Shown here: piece by piece, positions 21,709 through 33,600 of the stretch
Layout of the letters: each line of letters opens with the position of its first letter
How positions within the stretch are numbered: the stretch's first letter is position 1
Assembly (NCBI RefSeq): GCF_958298935.1
Contig: NC_084936.1
Span: forward strand, 7,633,501 to 7,697,500
Length of the DNA: 64,000 nucleotides
Direction: 5' to 3'
Source of the DNA: Phragmites australis
Taxonomy: Eukaryota; Streptophyta; Magnoliopsida; Poales; Poaceae
Notes under the pieces: model-generated
Seen by the model: only the letters and a program-made list of their open reading frames with translations
Told to the model about the DNA's origin: nothing
Databases searched by the model: none
Made by a program: the position numbers and the translations under genes

Positions 21709-22531
21709 CCAGTATAGTTTTGAATGAACGAACTTAGTATGCATATAACTAAGCTATTACTAAATATCCACTCATGCTTAACAAAAATATGCATGATTGT
21801 AGTCTTAAGAGCGTGGCATACCGTATCTTCTTTTTGCCCGGCCTCCTCACTTCGGTGTAACAGTGCCTAAAAGCGGAGCCAATATATGAATAGGAAGAAT
21901 AAGCATGATGCTATATTTTTTTATTTCTTTTATTTTTTTCTCACATCAGCGGTACTAGAATATGAGCTATTGTACATTTTTGCTCAAGTTTGATGTAAGA
22001 GGTGGCGGCTATGGATACACGCGCGGACCAAAAATGGTCCAGAAACTTTAGGGAGTGGGAACTTAATCTTCCAAATCATTTTTAGTATCGAAAAATTTGC
22101 CGAACTAACAAAGTGGGGGAGAAACGGATGTAATTTTTTTAAAATGTCTATAGAATCAAAAAAACGTCTAAATAGGAGTATGTATGCAAAAGTTATGTCT
22201 GTTTTACCGAAGGCATTCTGGGTCATCTATTTGAAACATTCGTTATATTGCTTATTTCAATTCTGCAGCTGCTTTGGGTCGAAATGAACAACTCAATTGA
22301 ACTTTAATTCCACTAAGTGATTCCAAAACTTTAAATCGAACTATTAAAAGTGTTTTTTATTCCCTTTGCTTTTAAGCTCTAGAACAACCTATAATTCAAA
22401 TGGGTAACATGATCATTGGTGATAGATCACTATTCTGACCTGTCACTAATCAGTCATAGACCCATCACCTATGACCTTTGATAATAAAGGTTAAAAGGAT
22501 AAAATATCCGCTTCTTATAACAACGATATGT

Positions 22532-22590
22532 TAGCTGAGGTGGTAAGGGTGGTTCGCGCGCGAGGGAATGTTGTGGGTTCAATTCAAACG
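22532..22590 (+). other. tRNA-like A-box/B-box module in the CACTA element, copy 1
   Basis: TAGCTGAGGTGG at 22532-22543 fits the Pol III A-box consensus TRGYNNARNNGG. GGTTCAATTCA at 22576-22586 is close to the B-box GGTTCGANTCC. The 32-base gap equals tRNA spacing. The equivalent module recurs in the second CACTA-like element at 50355-50425. Confidence 0.5.
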
Positions 22591-23125
22591 GAACGCAAAT
22601 ACTGAAAATAGTTAAATAGCGTGGCTTGTGGGGCATATGCGATGGGACCTTGCGTTGGGTGGCTTGGGTGAATTTTTTTTTATCCAATAAACGTGAAAAA
22701 CATTCATCAATCATAAGTAACGGATCACTGTTATGACTCATCACTTATGTTTAGTCATTAGTAGCGGGTCATTGTTATGACCCGTTAACTATGGCCTTTA
22801 TTAGTGACATGTCAAATTGTTATGTTCCACCTATGATCTTATTAGTGATAAATCTTAATCTGTCACCAGTAACGACTCATTAATAATATATTTAGATTGA
22901 TAGGTACAGGATCCGTTACTTAGTAACAGTTACCGTTTGTCACCCGTAGCTTTTCTTTTTTCACAAAGTGTTTCAATAAATCATGTGATTTTAGTTTACG
23001 TCGTGTGCGCATGCGTGAATATAATAAACCAACAATGATAGATATAGAATGTTAAATGACACAAAGCTTAGCGACTAGATAATAAGGCAAACTAATGATT
23101 CCTTGTGTTTGGGTCTATAATTATA

Positions 23126-23858
23126 GAGAAATTCTGCGATTTATTATCGAATAACTACCGATTTTATAATTCGTTATCGAATAAATTATGTTTACTTCTA
23201 TACCATCGAATAAATATTTTAGTTCCTTATATGCCATCGGCTTCCGATACTACCCTCCGCTGTACTGTTCGTAAATAGTACCCGAGAGTAAAAAAAGTTA
23301 AAAAAAAATATGTCGATTTTTTATGCACGCTCTATAATTCATAATCAACCCATTTTAACTATATTCATCTAAAAATACTGTGTAAAAATCAAACTAAAAT
23401 TTCTCAAAATTTGCTACTTTTGTAATATTGTGCATTACAAAGAACTCACTTTTTCACCGCGAAAGATAATTTTAGAAATTATTACATCACATTAGAGGAA
23501 TATTAGTAAATTTTCTCAGATTTTTTGTAAATTTTTATGTGGCTTAAAAATTGCAAGAAGTTACAAAAGTAGTACATTTTGAAGAATTTTAGTTTGAATT
23601 CTATACAGTATTTTTAGGTGAATACAGTTAAAACGGGTTGATTATGAATTATAGAGCGTGCACAAAAATCGACATATTTTTTGTGACTTTTTTATTCTCA
23701 AGTACTGTTCATAATGAGCTGAACAGTCGTGTAGTATTGGAAGCTGTTGTCGTGTAAGGAACTGAAATATTTATTCGATGGTATAGAAGTAAACAGAATT
23801 TATTCGATGACGAATTATAGAATCGGTAGTTATTCGATGGCAAATCGTAGAATTTCTC
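23126..23858. mobile_element. Mutator-type MITE with long inverted repeats, copy 2
   Basis: Homologous along its length to 13700-14436 (same gagaaattct termini and the same internal palindromic halves), 733 bp. The flanks ataattata (23117-23125) and gtaatcata (23859-23867) match at 7 of 9 bases, consistent with an older 9-bp duplication. Non-coding. Confidence 0.88.
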
Positions 23859-23867
23859 GTAATCATA

Positions 23868-24863
23868 TCCATCGACTTCCACTCTATGCTTGGTTAATTA
23901 ACATGAGTGTTTCCAGTTTCAACCATTCAATATCATCGACTAACTCATCGCTAATTACTACCTCTGATTTCAAATACTCCCTCCATTGCATTTCAAAATT
24001 TAGGGCGTTTCAACACTTGGCACAGAGATTAATAAACCTGCTAAACAGAGGAGACAAAGCGCGACACCGTACCGCCTAGGTGCCCACAACCATTTCTGTA
24101 ATTATCGATGATCTTATGTTTGTAGGATAACGAGTTACTCTCTTTAATCATAAATACTTATTATTTTAATTAAGATCTGATTATTTTTTATTTTTTATTA
24201 TAAATCATTTTTAAAATATTTAATTTAAAAATATAAAAATTATATAGGTAGATTTATCTTAAAAATATTTTCATAATATTATATTTTATGATATATTATA
24301 ACTGTATTTTAATAAAAATAGTTAAAATTATAAAAATTAAAACAACAGATATTTATGATAGAAGAAAGTAATTTACTTGGTTGGAATCGGAGCAAAGTGC
24401 ACGACAAATCCACCATCTGCCCATCTGCCTCTGGTAAAAGGTAGTTATGGCTTATAAAAAAAAAGTAGTTATGGAAGCTGGGACACGTGGCCCCTTGTAC
24501 CGTTGCCAGGTGGAGCCCCGAGATGGCACTGGCTCTGCGCGGTGGGCGGTGGGCGGTGGGCACCCACCATGCATGGTCCACGCCTCTCCCCACGCGGCAG
24601 GCCCGGCGGCAACTGCAACCGCACGGCTGTCCTCCTGGCTCTGGCGTGGCCCCGTCCGTCGTCTCAAAAGCGAAAAGCCTCGCGTCGCGCACCATCAATC
24701 TCTCCATTCACTTCACCAGAGCGGGGGGAGGAAGGAGGAGACGCTCCCAAGGAACCCTTCCTCAGCTGGCCCTACGCCGCCTGCCTCTCCTTCCTTCCCC
24801 ACACCCGCGCCGCCGCCTCTCGCTGACTCCCGTCCCCTTGTCCTCCTCCTCCCAGTCACCGGA
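23868..24863. other. Upstream/promoter region of the VIN3-like gene with a decayed Stowaway-like insert
   Basis: 23969-23980 holds a lone ctccctccatt terminus. 24130-24370 is a very AT-rich block similar in wording to the Stowaway-like sequence at 58487 (gtagatttatctta, tatattata). From 24470 the sequence becomes GC- and pyrimidine-rich (ctctccttccttcc, cctcctcctcccag), typical of a grass 5' untranslated region, ending at the ATG at 24864. Confidence 0.45.
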
Positions 24864-27800
24864 ATGGCGCCGCGCGGAGGAGATCCGTCCGGGTTTCTCG
24901 GTAAGCTCCGGCTCGCTGCGACCGTCCCCTCCCCCAATACTTTCTTTGGTTCGAGTAATTGAATCGGGCCCCGAATCTTTCTCGCTGCGACGGTTGCCCC
25001 CAAATTCTTCCTGTTACTCGAGGATGGGGTTCTTTGCTGCGCCGTCGGGTTAACCTAATCCGCCCTCCGTGCACCGATTAGAGTCTTGCTCTTCTCGAGG
25101 TTGAGCTCAGTTGTGTTCTTTTGCGCAATGCAGTCAATGCTGTTGGTTTGCTGGTTGTTGCTTTCACCCATGAGGTGTGTACGTGTCCCCAAGAACTTAA
25201 AAAGTGGCTTTTTTTTTCCCTTTTTGTTCAGTTCCTGCAGGTAACTAAGTTTAGCAGAGCTCACAGCGCTGTTCGATACTTCGATCGTGTGGCTTCCGCT
25301 TGGCTGGTAAACTCCTGACCCTGTTTCTGTCTGTGGATGGGGAATGCTGTTCATTTCTCGCTTATTCCTGTATCTCTTGTCACCCACTTGTATCGTATTA
25401 TTGCCTTCTAATGCCTATTAGTACAGTGTAAAGTTTCTTGACAAGTTAAACTAATGCTTGTCATAAGTACAAAGGTTCTGAATTCTCAGAATTTGGATTT
25501 CCTCTAGCAAAGAGATGGGCTTGTAACAATGTAGTCAAAGCCCATCTCTTCAGGTGTACTCTGCTTGCATTATTGTGTGGATACATGCTGCAGTGGTGGA
25601 TCTAGAGCCAAATTTTAGGGGGCTCAACTTCTTCCTCCTTCCTCTCCTCTTTTTTCTCTCCTTCTTCTTCCTCCTTCTTATCCTTATTGTGTGTTAAGGC
25701 ATATGGTACAACTCCTCGAATCATAGGGAGAGGTCGAAGCAATTACTAACCAAAACCTTTGTATATCTAACATTTAGAAATTCAAACCATAAACCTGTGT
25801 ACAATATCAGTTAGACAATGACTTGAGTTAGAGTGAAAAATTTCAGAAAGTATATTTGCAAACCTGGATACTTCTGCAGAACGTGTAAAATGCCTGAAAC
25901 TAAAAAAAATATTAGGAAACCTAGGAGAAGGGGCAGGGCTCCAAGGTGCCCAGCCGCTGTGATTTTGGTCCAAGAACTCTTCAAGGCGGTCCTAGGCGGT
26001 CTTCTGGTCAGCTGAGTCGGGCTCTGGGTACCTCCAAGTCGGGTTCTGGGACTGCCGCTTCTCAGTTCTCGTCAACTCTCCCTCTCCTCGGGCCTTCCAG
26101 TGAACTAGAGTTGCGCTAGTCAAGTTGTTATTGACTTATTGTTTAGCTATTATGTGAGCTATGCGATTTAAATAACTTAAGGCTGCTACTAGTGTCCATA
26201 CAAACATGCCACATATGGCTTCTGCCCGCACGAGCTAGACAGCCGCCGCCTACCTAATGCCTAATAGAACACTTGTCCATAGTTGTTACGGCGGCGTGGC
26301 GAGGTGTGTCAACCCACCACCTTCACAACTTTACAACGCATATGGTGTGCGGCATGGCGACATACACATCGGTGTGGCAAATACAAACATTTCAATATTT
26401 TTTCCTAATACACATTATCTCTCAAATTATATATAAAAAGGAAAGAAAAAAGAAAGAAAAGGATAATACACTAATAAAATGGGTTGCCAGCCCAGCCCAC
26501 TAATTCGGCCCAAGTAAGCTAGCCCAACCACCCTTCTACTTATCCTAACCTTCACTCCGCATCTACCTGCTCCCTCCGCCCTCCAGGCCCCATGTGCTCC
26601 CTCCGCATCCGCCTCCCCACGCCGCCCTGCTCCCTCCGCATCCGCATCCCCGCGTGCGCCGCTGCCTTTTCCTTCCACCCACTGGATCTACACTGAGCAC
26701 GGGCGATGGCCGGGGGCGGCCGGCTTGGGATATCCTGGCGAGAGAGGTTGAGGTGGATGCTGGACGGAGATCCAGACGAGAGGTGGACGTCGGATGGAGT
26801 CGGCCTTGATTATATAGGTACCCCTCTCCCTCTCCCTCTATTGTACCCGACACAACGCACAAAGCCGTGATGTTCTCTGCCACGCCGATATATCGGCATT
26901 ATGGCGACTATATCCCGACGCCATGGCAATTATGCACTTGTCAACAGAATACGTATTACCGCCGCTGAAGCAATAGGAGTTTCTTTTCTGAATGAACTTC
27001 TCCAAGAAGCTGCTCTCTATTATTGTGAGTTGTGCAAAAGCATCCCCAAAAGGCCATTGTGGTGTTAAGGATTCCTAATCCTTAAAAGGCGGTCAAGGTG
27101 ATGAGAATTCCTAAACCCTAAAAGGCAACCCAAGGTGATGAGAACTCTAATCCCACAGATTGCCTTTTCCGCTCTTCTTTTTCTTTAACCTGTGTTGTGT
27201 TACTTTCGTTGAGGCACAGTGTTGAAATCTTGGATCTGTTGGGCAAATTGGATTCTTGGCTTCCAGGTTTTCCTGAAAATCTGGAAGATGGTAGGTTACA
27301 TTTTGGAATGGACTCTTAAGCTGTAATGCCAATTATGGATTGCTATGAAATACCCTATACAATTGGTTGAGCGCAATTTGATCAGTGGTTGAGTTATGAG
27401 TTGGCAATAATTGGCCAATGCCCAGTTTAGGTGATCCTATCGTGTTTTATGTATTGTGTGATGTTGGATTTGTAGGAAGTGTATGTGTATGCATGTCTAG
27501 TTATGTCGGTGAAATTAAGTCTTACTCTATCAAATTCCTTTTAGAGTGATATTGGGTGAATTTGTAAAAATGACAAAGATGGACCTAATACATTTTTAAG
27601 GTATTGAAAACTTTGTAGATTAACTGTCTAGACAGCGATGATGTACTATATAGAGGAATTGGAGACAATCTAAGTTCACCTTCTTTTCTTTTTCTTCTGT
27701 GCTTTGCTTTGCCACCGAGTCAGAATGATGATGTAAAATGACTATCTTTATTTGACCAAGTCCAATGTGAGGTAAATACAGTAACAGTGAGAGAATGTGA

Positions 27801-30800
27801 AGATCCATTGGACTGTATGGTTGCCCTTTCTATTTTTGAATCTTTTGTATGGTATGTCAAATAGTTTTAGATGCCCCGGTTTTCTATTTGTAGAGGAAAA
27901 TCACACAGGGCCTAGGTGTTTTGACATCATTGTCTACTGAGATGCTAAAATAAAGTTTCAGTTTACTCTGTTCCAGAGATTTGCTGTGTTTTCTTTATGC
28001 TTTTCACGACAAAAAGTGGAACAAATTGTATCATTTTGTTCATCCTATTCCTATTGAGGATGAGGTTTCATAAAATAAAGTTTCAGTTTACTCTAGATAC
28101 TTTTGCGAAGTGTAGCTACGTGTGAATGCACAATCACTGTATGCTGTGGTTAGTACTTAATACTGATTCTTAGTTAGAGAACAGAACGAAGTGTTGATTT
28201 TGTTTTCCTTTCCAGTTCTTTATCAAGATTAGACTAAGGACAATGTACAATTGTTCTAGTTTGAAGACAGTGAGAAATTCATGTTTTGCTACCCTCGTCT
28301 TTTATCCTAATAGTACATTTTTTTTCTCTGTATTTGTTACTCTTGATCTCCTAAAATTGATATGAGAACCTGATAGTCGCCCAAAGACTTCGCATATAAT
28401 GGTGTAAAACTGATATGTGAAGGTAAGTGACCTACATATTTTTGGGTGTGCATTCTTGAGCACATTAAGAATGTTCTTGCGCACACCTAAGGTTTGCATT
28501 TGCTTACTCTGTAGGAGAAAATAATCCGCACAGATTTTATAGTATAGGTATCTCTCTAGGTCTCAAAATGCCTAACTGTTGTACTAACAAAAGATGGGCA
28601 AAATATAACTCCAATTTTAACTTTTTTAATCACTTCAAGCATCAGGAAAGGTCAAAGATATGCATCCATTTTGGCAGGATGTGAGAAACTATATAAATTA
28701 ATATCGAACTTTTGTGCCTGTAGTTTTCTTACAAGTATGTGCAAGCACACTGTGATAACCTTTTTTATTCGGGGGTGTCAGTATACAATTAGTTAGCATC
28801 ATTATATGGTAATATGACTTTGTTTACTTAGATTTCTATACATGTATGTTCTATCCTTTCGCTATACAATTCTCTCTTTGTATTTATGTACCTAATTGAC
28901 TCAATTGAATCCTGCTAGTTGCTATGGCTCATAATACTTTCATCTAGGATTTGGGATGGATCCAGAAAAGAGCAATGAGATGAGTCTGAAGGACAAGAGA
29001 CAACTAGTATACGAAGTTTCAAGATGGCCACAGAGTGCCGCGGAGATTCTTCAATGCTGGACCCGCAGGGATCTTCTTGAGCTTATCTGCGCTGAGCTGG
29101 GCAAGGAGAGGAAGTACACCAATGTTCCAAAATCTAAGATGATTGCCTATCTCTTGAAATTAGTTTCACGAAATAATGGACAACTCAAGGATGACAGTGC
29201 AAATGCTATATTATCAGGGCAGGATAACAAAAATGACACACAAACGAAAGAAAATGGAGAACAATCACAGCATTTAAGTAAAAGCGTAAACTCTGACTCA
29301 TCAACACGCAGAGAGGCCCGAGCTGGTAGCTCAGTGATATGCAGAAATGTTGCATGCCAAGCCAAACTGAATGCAGGAGATTCATATTGCAAGCGTTGCT
29401 CTTGCTGCATTTGCCATAAATATGATGAAAACAAGGATCCTAGCTTATGGTTGGTTTGCAGCTCTGATAATCCATATAGTGGTTGTTCATGTGGTATGTC
29501 ATGTCACCTAAAGTGTGCTCTGAAGAATAAAAAAACTGGCATTCTCAAGAATGGGTGCAACAAGAAGTTAGATTGTAGTTTCTACTGTGTGTGCTGCGGG
29601 AAAATCAACTGGCTAATGAGGTATCCTTCTGACTGTTTTTATTCATTAATATGCCATAGGAAAAAGATGTTTAACAATTTTTTTTTATAAAAATACACCC
29701 TGTTATCCTAATTCTTAAGTACATGCAGTGGGGTCCCTTGACCAAAACTATTGAAACAGTCTGTATTAATGGGGCAATACTTTCTTTTGAATAGTTCATG
29801 CTTTTTGTCCCTTTACTGACAATTTTTAAGAAAGAAAAATGATAAATGGAACTTAAGATTGATGATTTAAATGCTACCAAGAGTCAACCCCTCTCTCAAT
29901 GTTAATATTGTTGCCATCTATACCTCTTGTGCCTGCTGAAACTTTACGTATATATTTTACCTCTTATGGACTGCAGGAGTCTGCGGAAACAACTGGCAAT
30001 TGCTAGGGAGTCAAGAAGAGTTGATGTGCTATGTGAGCGTCTGTCATTGAGCCATAACATGGTAAAAGGGTCTGAACATTACCAGGAACTGGCGAACATA
30101 ATCTGCTCAGCTGTGAAAACACTTGAAAAAGAAGTTGGTGGTGCATTGGACCAAGTGTCTGCAATCATGGGACGTCGCATTGTGAACCGGCTTAGTTGCG
30201 GTGCTGATGTTCAGAAGCTCTGTTCGTGTGCATTAGAAATTGTCCACTCTACAGTGGATAACACTTTGGTGTTTGAGTCAAACAATAATCTGAAACCCCT
30301 AAGTAAGTTTGTCTTATAGCTGACTTCCTTACTCAAACTGCATCTGCACTCTGAGAACTCTTCCTTGAACAATTGGGCTTATTTACATTTATTATCCAAA
30401 AATGAAGTATACTATAAAAGATTTCCTTACAAAAGATACAGGTTACAACTTTGTGTTTGAACAGATGGTATTTACTTTTACAGGTCCCCAACCTCAAATC
30501 TTTTTTGAGGAGATCAATCTATTTTCCGTGGTTATTGTGTTGAAGTATCAGGATAATGTTGCTAAGGAGCACATTGATGGTTGCAAAGTTTGGCACCGAA
30601 GTGCCAAGGTTCACAACTATCCATCAGAGCCCACATGCTGCATACTGAGGCCAAATACTAAGACCCTAGTTTCCGGTCTAAGCCCTTCAACTGAATACTT
30701 CTTCAAGGTTTTGCCTTTTGGCAGCAAGCACGGATTTGGTGAGTGGGAGGTAAAATGCGCTACACGGAGCCTTGACCGTGGTAGCAGCCAGTGCTCAACT

Positions 30801-31397
30801 CAGAATTCTGATAGCGTGTGCCTCAGAGAGGATTCAATGCAGCATCAGAACAAGGATTTGAATTTGCAGAATCATCAGAGAGCCATTCAATATGATTCAC
30901 CTAAGGGTTCTACGAACTCAAGTGAGAACAATGTATCCTCTGAGCGGTATTCTAAGCGGGCTAAGTTTGCAAGGTTAGATGGTGCAAGTGACAACGATGA
31001 AAGCCAGTTGCCTCCAACATCTGAAGTTTTACCATTCACAAGCTCCAACTCCTCTCATTTGGAACCTCCAAGCAAACCTGACTTGCTTAGCAACACCCCG
31101 GATTCTGCCTCCAAGAATTATTTGGAGCAACAATATGAGTACTGTGTGAAGGTGATCAGATGGCTGGAGTGCGAAGGGCACATGGACAATGACTTCCGTG
31201 TAGCGTTCCTCACTTGGTTCAGCCTGAAGGCAACAGCGCAGGACAGGCGCATTGTGAGTGCCTTCGTAGATGCTCTCATCAGCGATCCTGCCAGCTTGGT
31301 TGCTCAACTGGTTGATGCGTTCACGGATGTCATTTGCATCAAGGAGAAGCCCGCTCAGCCTCAACGGAAGAGAGCGTGCTGCAAGCTTTGGCACTAG
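24864..31397 (+). CDS. VIL: VIN3-like (VEL family) PHD/fibronectin-III chromatin protein
   Basis: Proposed exons 24864-24900, 28948-29620, 29977-30302 and 30484-31397 join in frame with GT-AG introns to give 649 aa. The Cys-rich VEL PHD finger is at about 144-230 (CICHKYDENKDPSLWLVC). The fibronectin-III domain is at about 346-440 (PQPQIFFEEINLFSVVIVLK). The C-terminal VEL interaction domain is at about 553-636 (YEYCVKVIRWLECEGHMDND, FRVAFLTWFSLKATAQDRRI). VEL proteins work with Polycomb repressive complex 2 in the nucleus to silence targets. In grasses they promote flowering and affect leaf angle. The tiny first exon adds MAPRGGDPSGFLGFG before the internal MDPEKSNEM. Translation could instead begin at 28956, giving 634 aa. 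Intron 1 is about 4 kb and repeat-rich. Which rice VIL it matches is not decided here. Confidence 0.92.
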
Positions 31398-32247
31398 AAA
31401 GTTTCGTCACTGCTGGAAGTCCCACTGCGTGGCATCATTTTGACAGTAATCTTCTGGTGAAGGATGAAATGTTGCATCATCTGAATTGTGTTGTTGGCCA
31501 ATATTAGGTGGATGAACTAAGCTCTGAAATTTTACTGACAATCGACAAATGGTGGTCACTATCAAGATACCTAGGTGCTTCATTTTGGCATTCTGGTCCA
31601 TTCGATATCTCATTTATTTTATTCAAAATTCAGTCGGTAGGCGGACGATTGGGTTATTAAATCAATCGGGGTGTGAAATCTTGTGCTGGTAAGATCTGGT
31701 TAATGATCCAGGTCTAGCTTTTAGCTGACATGTATGAGTGGACAAGCAACTCTACGCATAATGCTATGGTTATGGTGGATCTGCAAGTTACTGTTGTGAA
31801 ATCATATCTTGACTTGAAGATGTTTCAAGTTATTGAGCCAGTTCTGTTTATTTTCGTATGATTTTTATACGGTAAAAATCTAGGATAACTGTTCGTATAA
31901 TCTGGAAAGGCAGCATTATGCGCCGCACCTCCAAATTATTCAATGTCCAATCAAGGCCATGTACTCCGAGTTTGAAGCGTTGAAATTTTCCTGTTCCCTA
32001 CATAAACTGAACTGTTTCCTTCGAAAATTCTGCAAGATTCTTGTGAATGTTTTAGGTTCCAACCAACCGCGGAGGAGGCAGACAGCGGATGCCCCTTGCT
32101 TCAGATGGGGATTGGGAAATTTCGGTGCGGCCGTGGACGGGCGGCGAGGAAGGACTAAATCGCGATGCAATAAGTTCGCGCAGTTTTTTTTTAAAAAAAA
32201 ATGTCGCGGTGGGATGTTGCTAGACCTCTCGTTGAGTTTGCACAAAG
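31398..32247. other. 3' flank of the VIN3-like gene, no further gene recognised
   Basis: The first few hundred bases should be 3' untranslated region. A GC-richer patch at 31960-32250 has overlapping open frames on both strands (about 100 codons each) with no recognisable domain. It may be a decayed gene fragment. Confidence 0.35.
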
Positions 32248-32771
32248 TGCGTTTGATTGGAGAATAAGGTTAGATAATATATGATTATTTATATTTTATT
32301 GGATGTGCGGACTAATTTTTTGTTTATTAGTATGGATAGGGTGATCCACTTTCTTGTTTGATTTGATAGATAGGAATAGAGTTAATCAAAATTTTATAGG
32401 ATCTATTTGTCATATATTTAGTTTTTCATCAAAATATAATAATGTGAGATCTTATTTTATTAATTTAATTGCATGAATATAATATATAATCAAATCGCAA
32501 ATCAGTTAAACAATTTAGGAGATAATATCATTTAATACATGCTAAAAAAAATTATTTACTCTAACCAATCAGAATATACCATATTAGCAGAGATAAATCT
32601 CATTTAGAACCTAAATAACTCCGTCTAATAGTTTTTGACAGATAGGCTCATCCAATATTTAAAAATAATATTTTTTCTAGATGATCATTCTATACAACCT
32701 ACCCTCCAATCAAATACCAAAAAAATCAAATAGCTATATCATATCCAGAGATATTCCTTTAACCAAATACA
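32248..32771. mobile_element. AT-rich MITE with degenerate terminal inverted repeats
   Basis: The left end GTGCGTTTGATTGGAG resembles the reverse complement of the right end, GTGTATTTGGTTAAAGG. A second inner inverted match (TTTGATTGGAGGGTAGG near 32713) suggests two nested or internally duplicated termini. Non-coding. Superfamily not settled (hAT or PIF/Harbinger-like). Confidence 0.45.
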
Positions 32772-33347
32772 CGCAAAAATTTGCCAACAATCCTACCCTT
32801 CTGCTAGTCTAGTCCCAGTGACAGCAGGTTGAAACAGCAACTAGCCCTCGACACGCTGGATGCTGACTTGTCTGCCAACGAGAAGCAAGAAGCTGGTTCA
32901 GACCCTGACATGGAGGTCCAACCAGTCAGAGTACGGGTTGGATACAGATAGCAAACCCAGTCCAAATTCGGCCCGGCCCAAACCAACACAGGGCACATGC
33001 TCCTTTATGATAAAGATAAGAAAAAAGTTTATTTTGACTCCTTCAACTCTAGCCTAAATCCGATTTTGCTCTCTAAAAAAAAAACCAGTTATAGAGACTT
33101 CTTTAACAATTAAAACTGTTTATTTTTACTCTGTGAGCGGGTTTGTATAATAGTTTTGTCCGATGTGGATTACATGTCGCAGTGGATCTCACATATCATA
33201 TGGCATCTCGTCCTCTTCTTCTTCCCTCGTTTCGGCGTACCGGGGAGGCACCGTGGGGCTGTGTAGCGGCTTAGCAGACACGTTTCGGCTTGCAAGAGAG
33301 GCGTAAGCGAACGCGCGAAGCAGCTCCTCCAGCTGGCGACGGTGACA

Positions 33348-33600
33348 CTAAACACGGACGGTCTGGCGCTGCTCGCACTCAAGGTTGGGGTGTCCAACGA
33401 CCCTGGCAGCGCGCTTGCGTCGTGGAGGGACGCCGACGCCGACCCATGCAGCTAGTCTGGTGTCTCTTGCGCTGATGGCGACGTGGATCACGTCGTGGCT
33501 GTGGAGATCACGTGGCAGCAGCGCTAAGCATGGACGACTTGGCGCTACTTGCGCTCAAGTTTGGGGTGTCTGTGGACAGCCCAACTGGGGCAAGCTCCGG
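33348..33600 (+). pseudogene. Two adjacent fragments of an LRR receptor-kinase N-terminal exon
   Basis: The frame from 33348 reads LNTDGLALLALKVGVSNDPG, SALASWRDADADPCS, stop, SGVSCADGDVDHVVAVE. This is the N-terminal cap (LRRNT_2) of a leucine-rich-repeat receptor-like kinase, with the usual Trp after CS replaced by TAG (33438-33440 region). At 33525 a second, shorter version begins (LSMDDLALLALKFGVSVDS). No LRRs or kinase domain follow. It looks like duplicated gene fragments, possibly carried by a transposon, and is not functional. Confidence 0.7.

Larger units (their letters stand above)
15392..22970. mobile_element. CACTA (En/Spm-type) element with nested retrotransposon LTRs
   Basis: The left terminus is CACTACACGAAAAACAG and the right terminus reads CACTTTGTGAAAAAAG in reverse complement. 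Both are flanked by the 3-bp duplication ttt (15389-15391 and 22971-22973), as expected for CACTA. Subterminal regions (15430-15660 and 22410-22950) are packed with variants of a short motif (tagtgacgggtca, gacccgtcac), the usual transposase-binding landscape. No TNP2-like transposase is recognisable. The interior is occupied by a SIRE-type LTR, a long TGTAACACC-type LTR and one exon-like frame. It appears non-autonomous. Terminal match is imperfect (10 of 14), so the two ends could belong to related but different copies. Confidence 0.65.
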
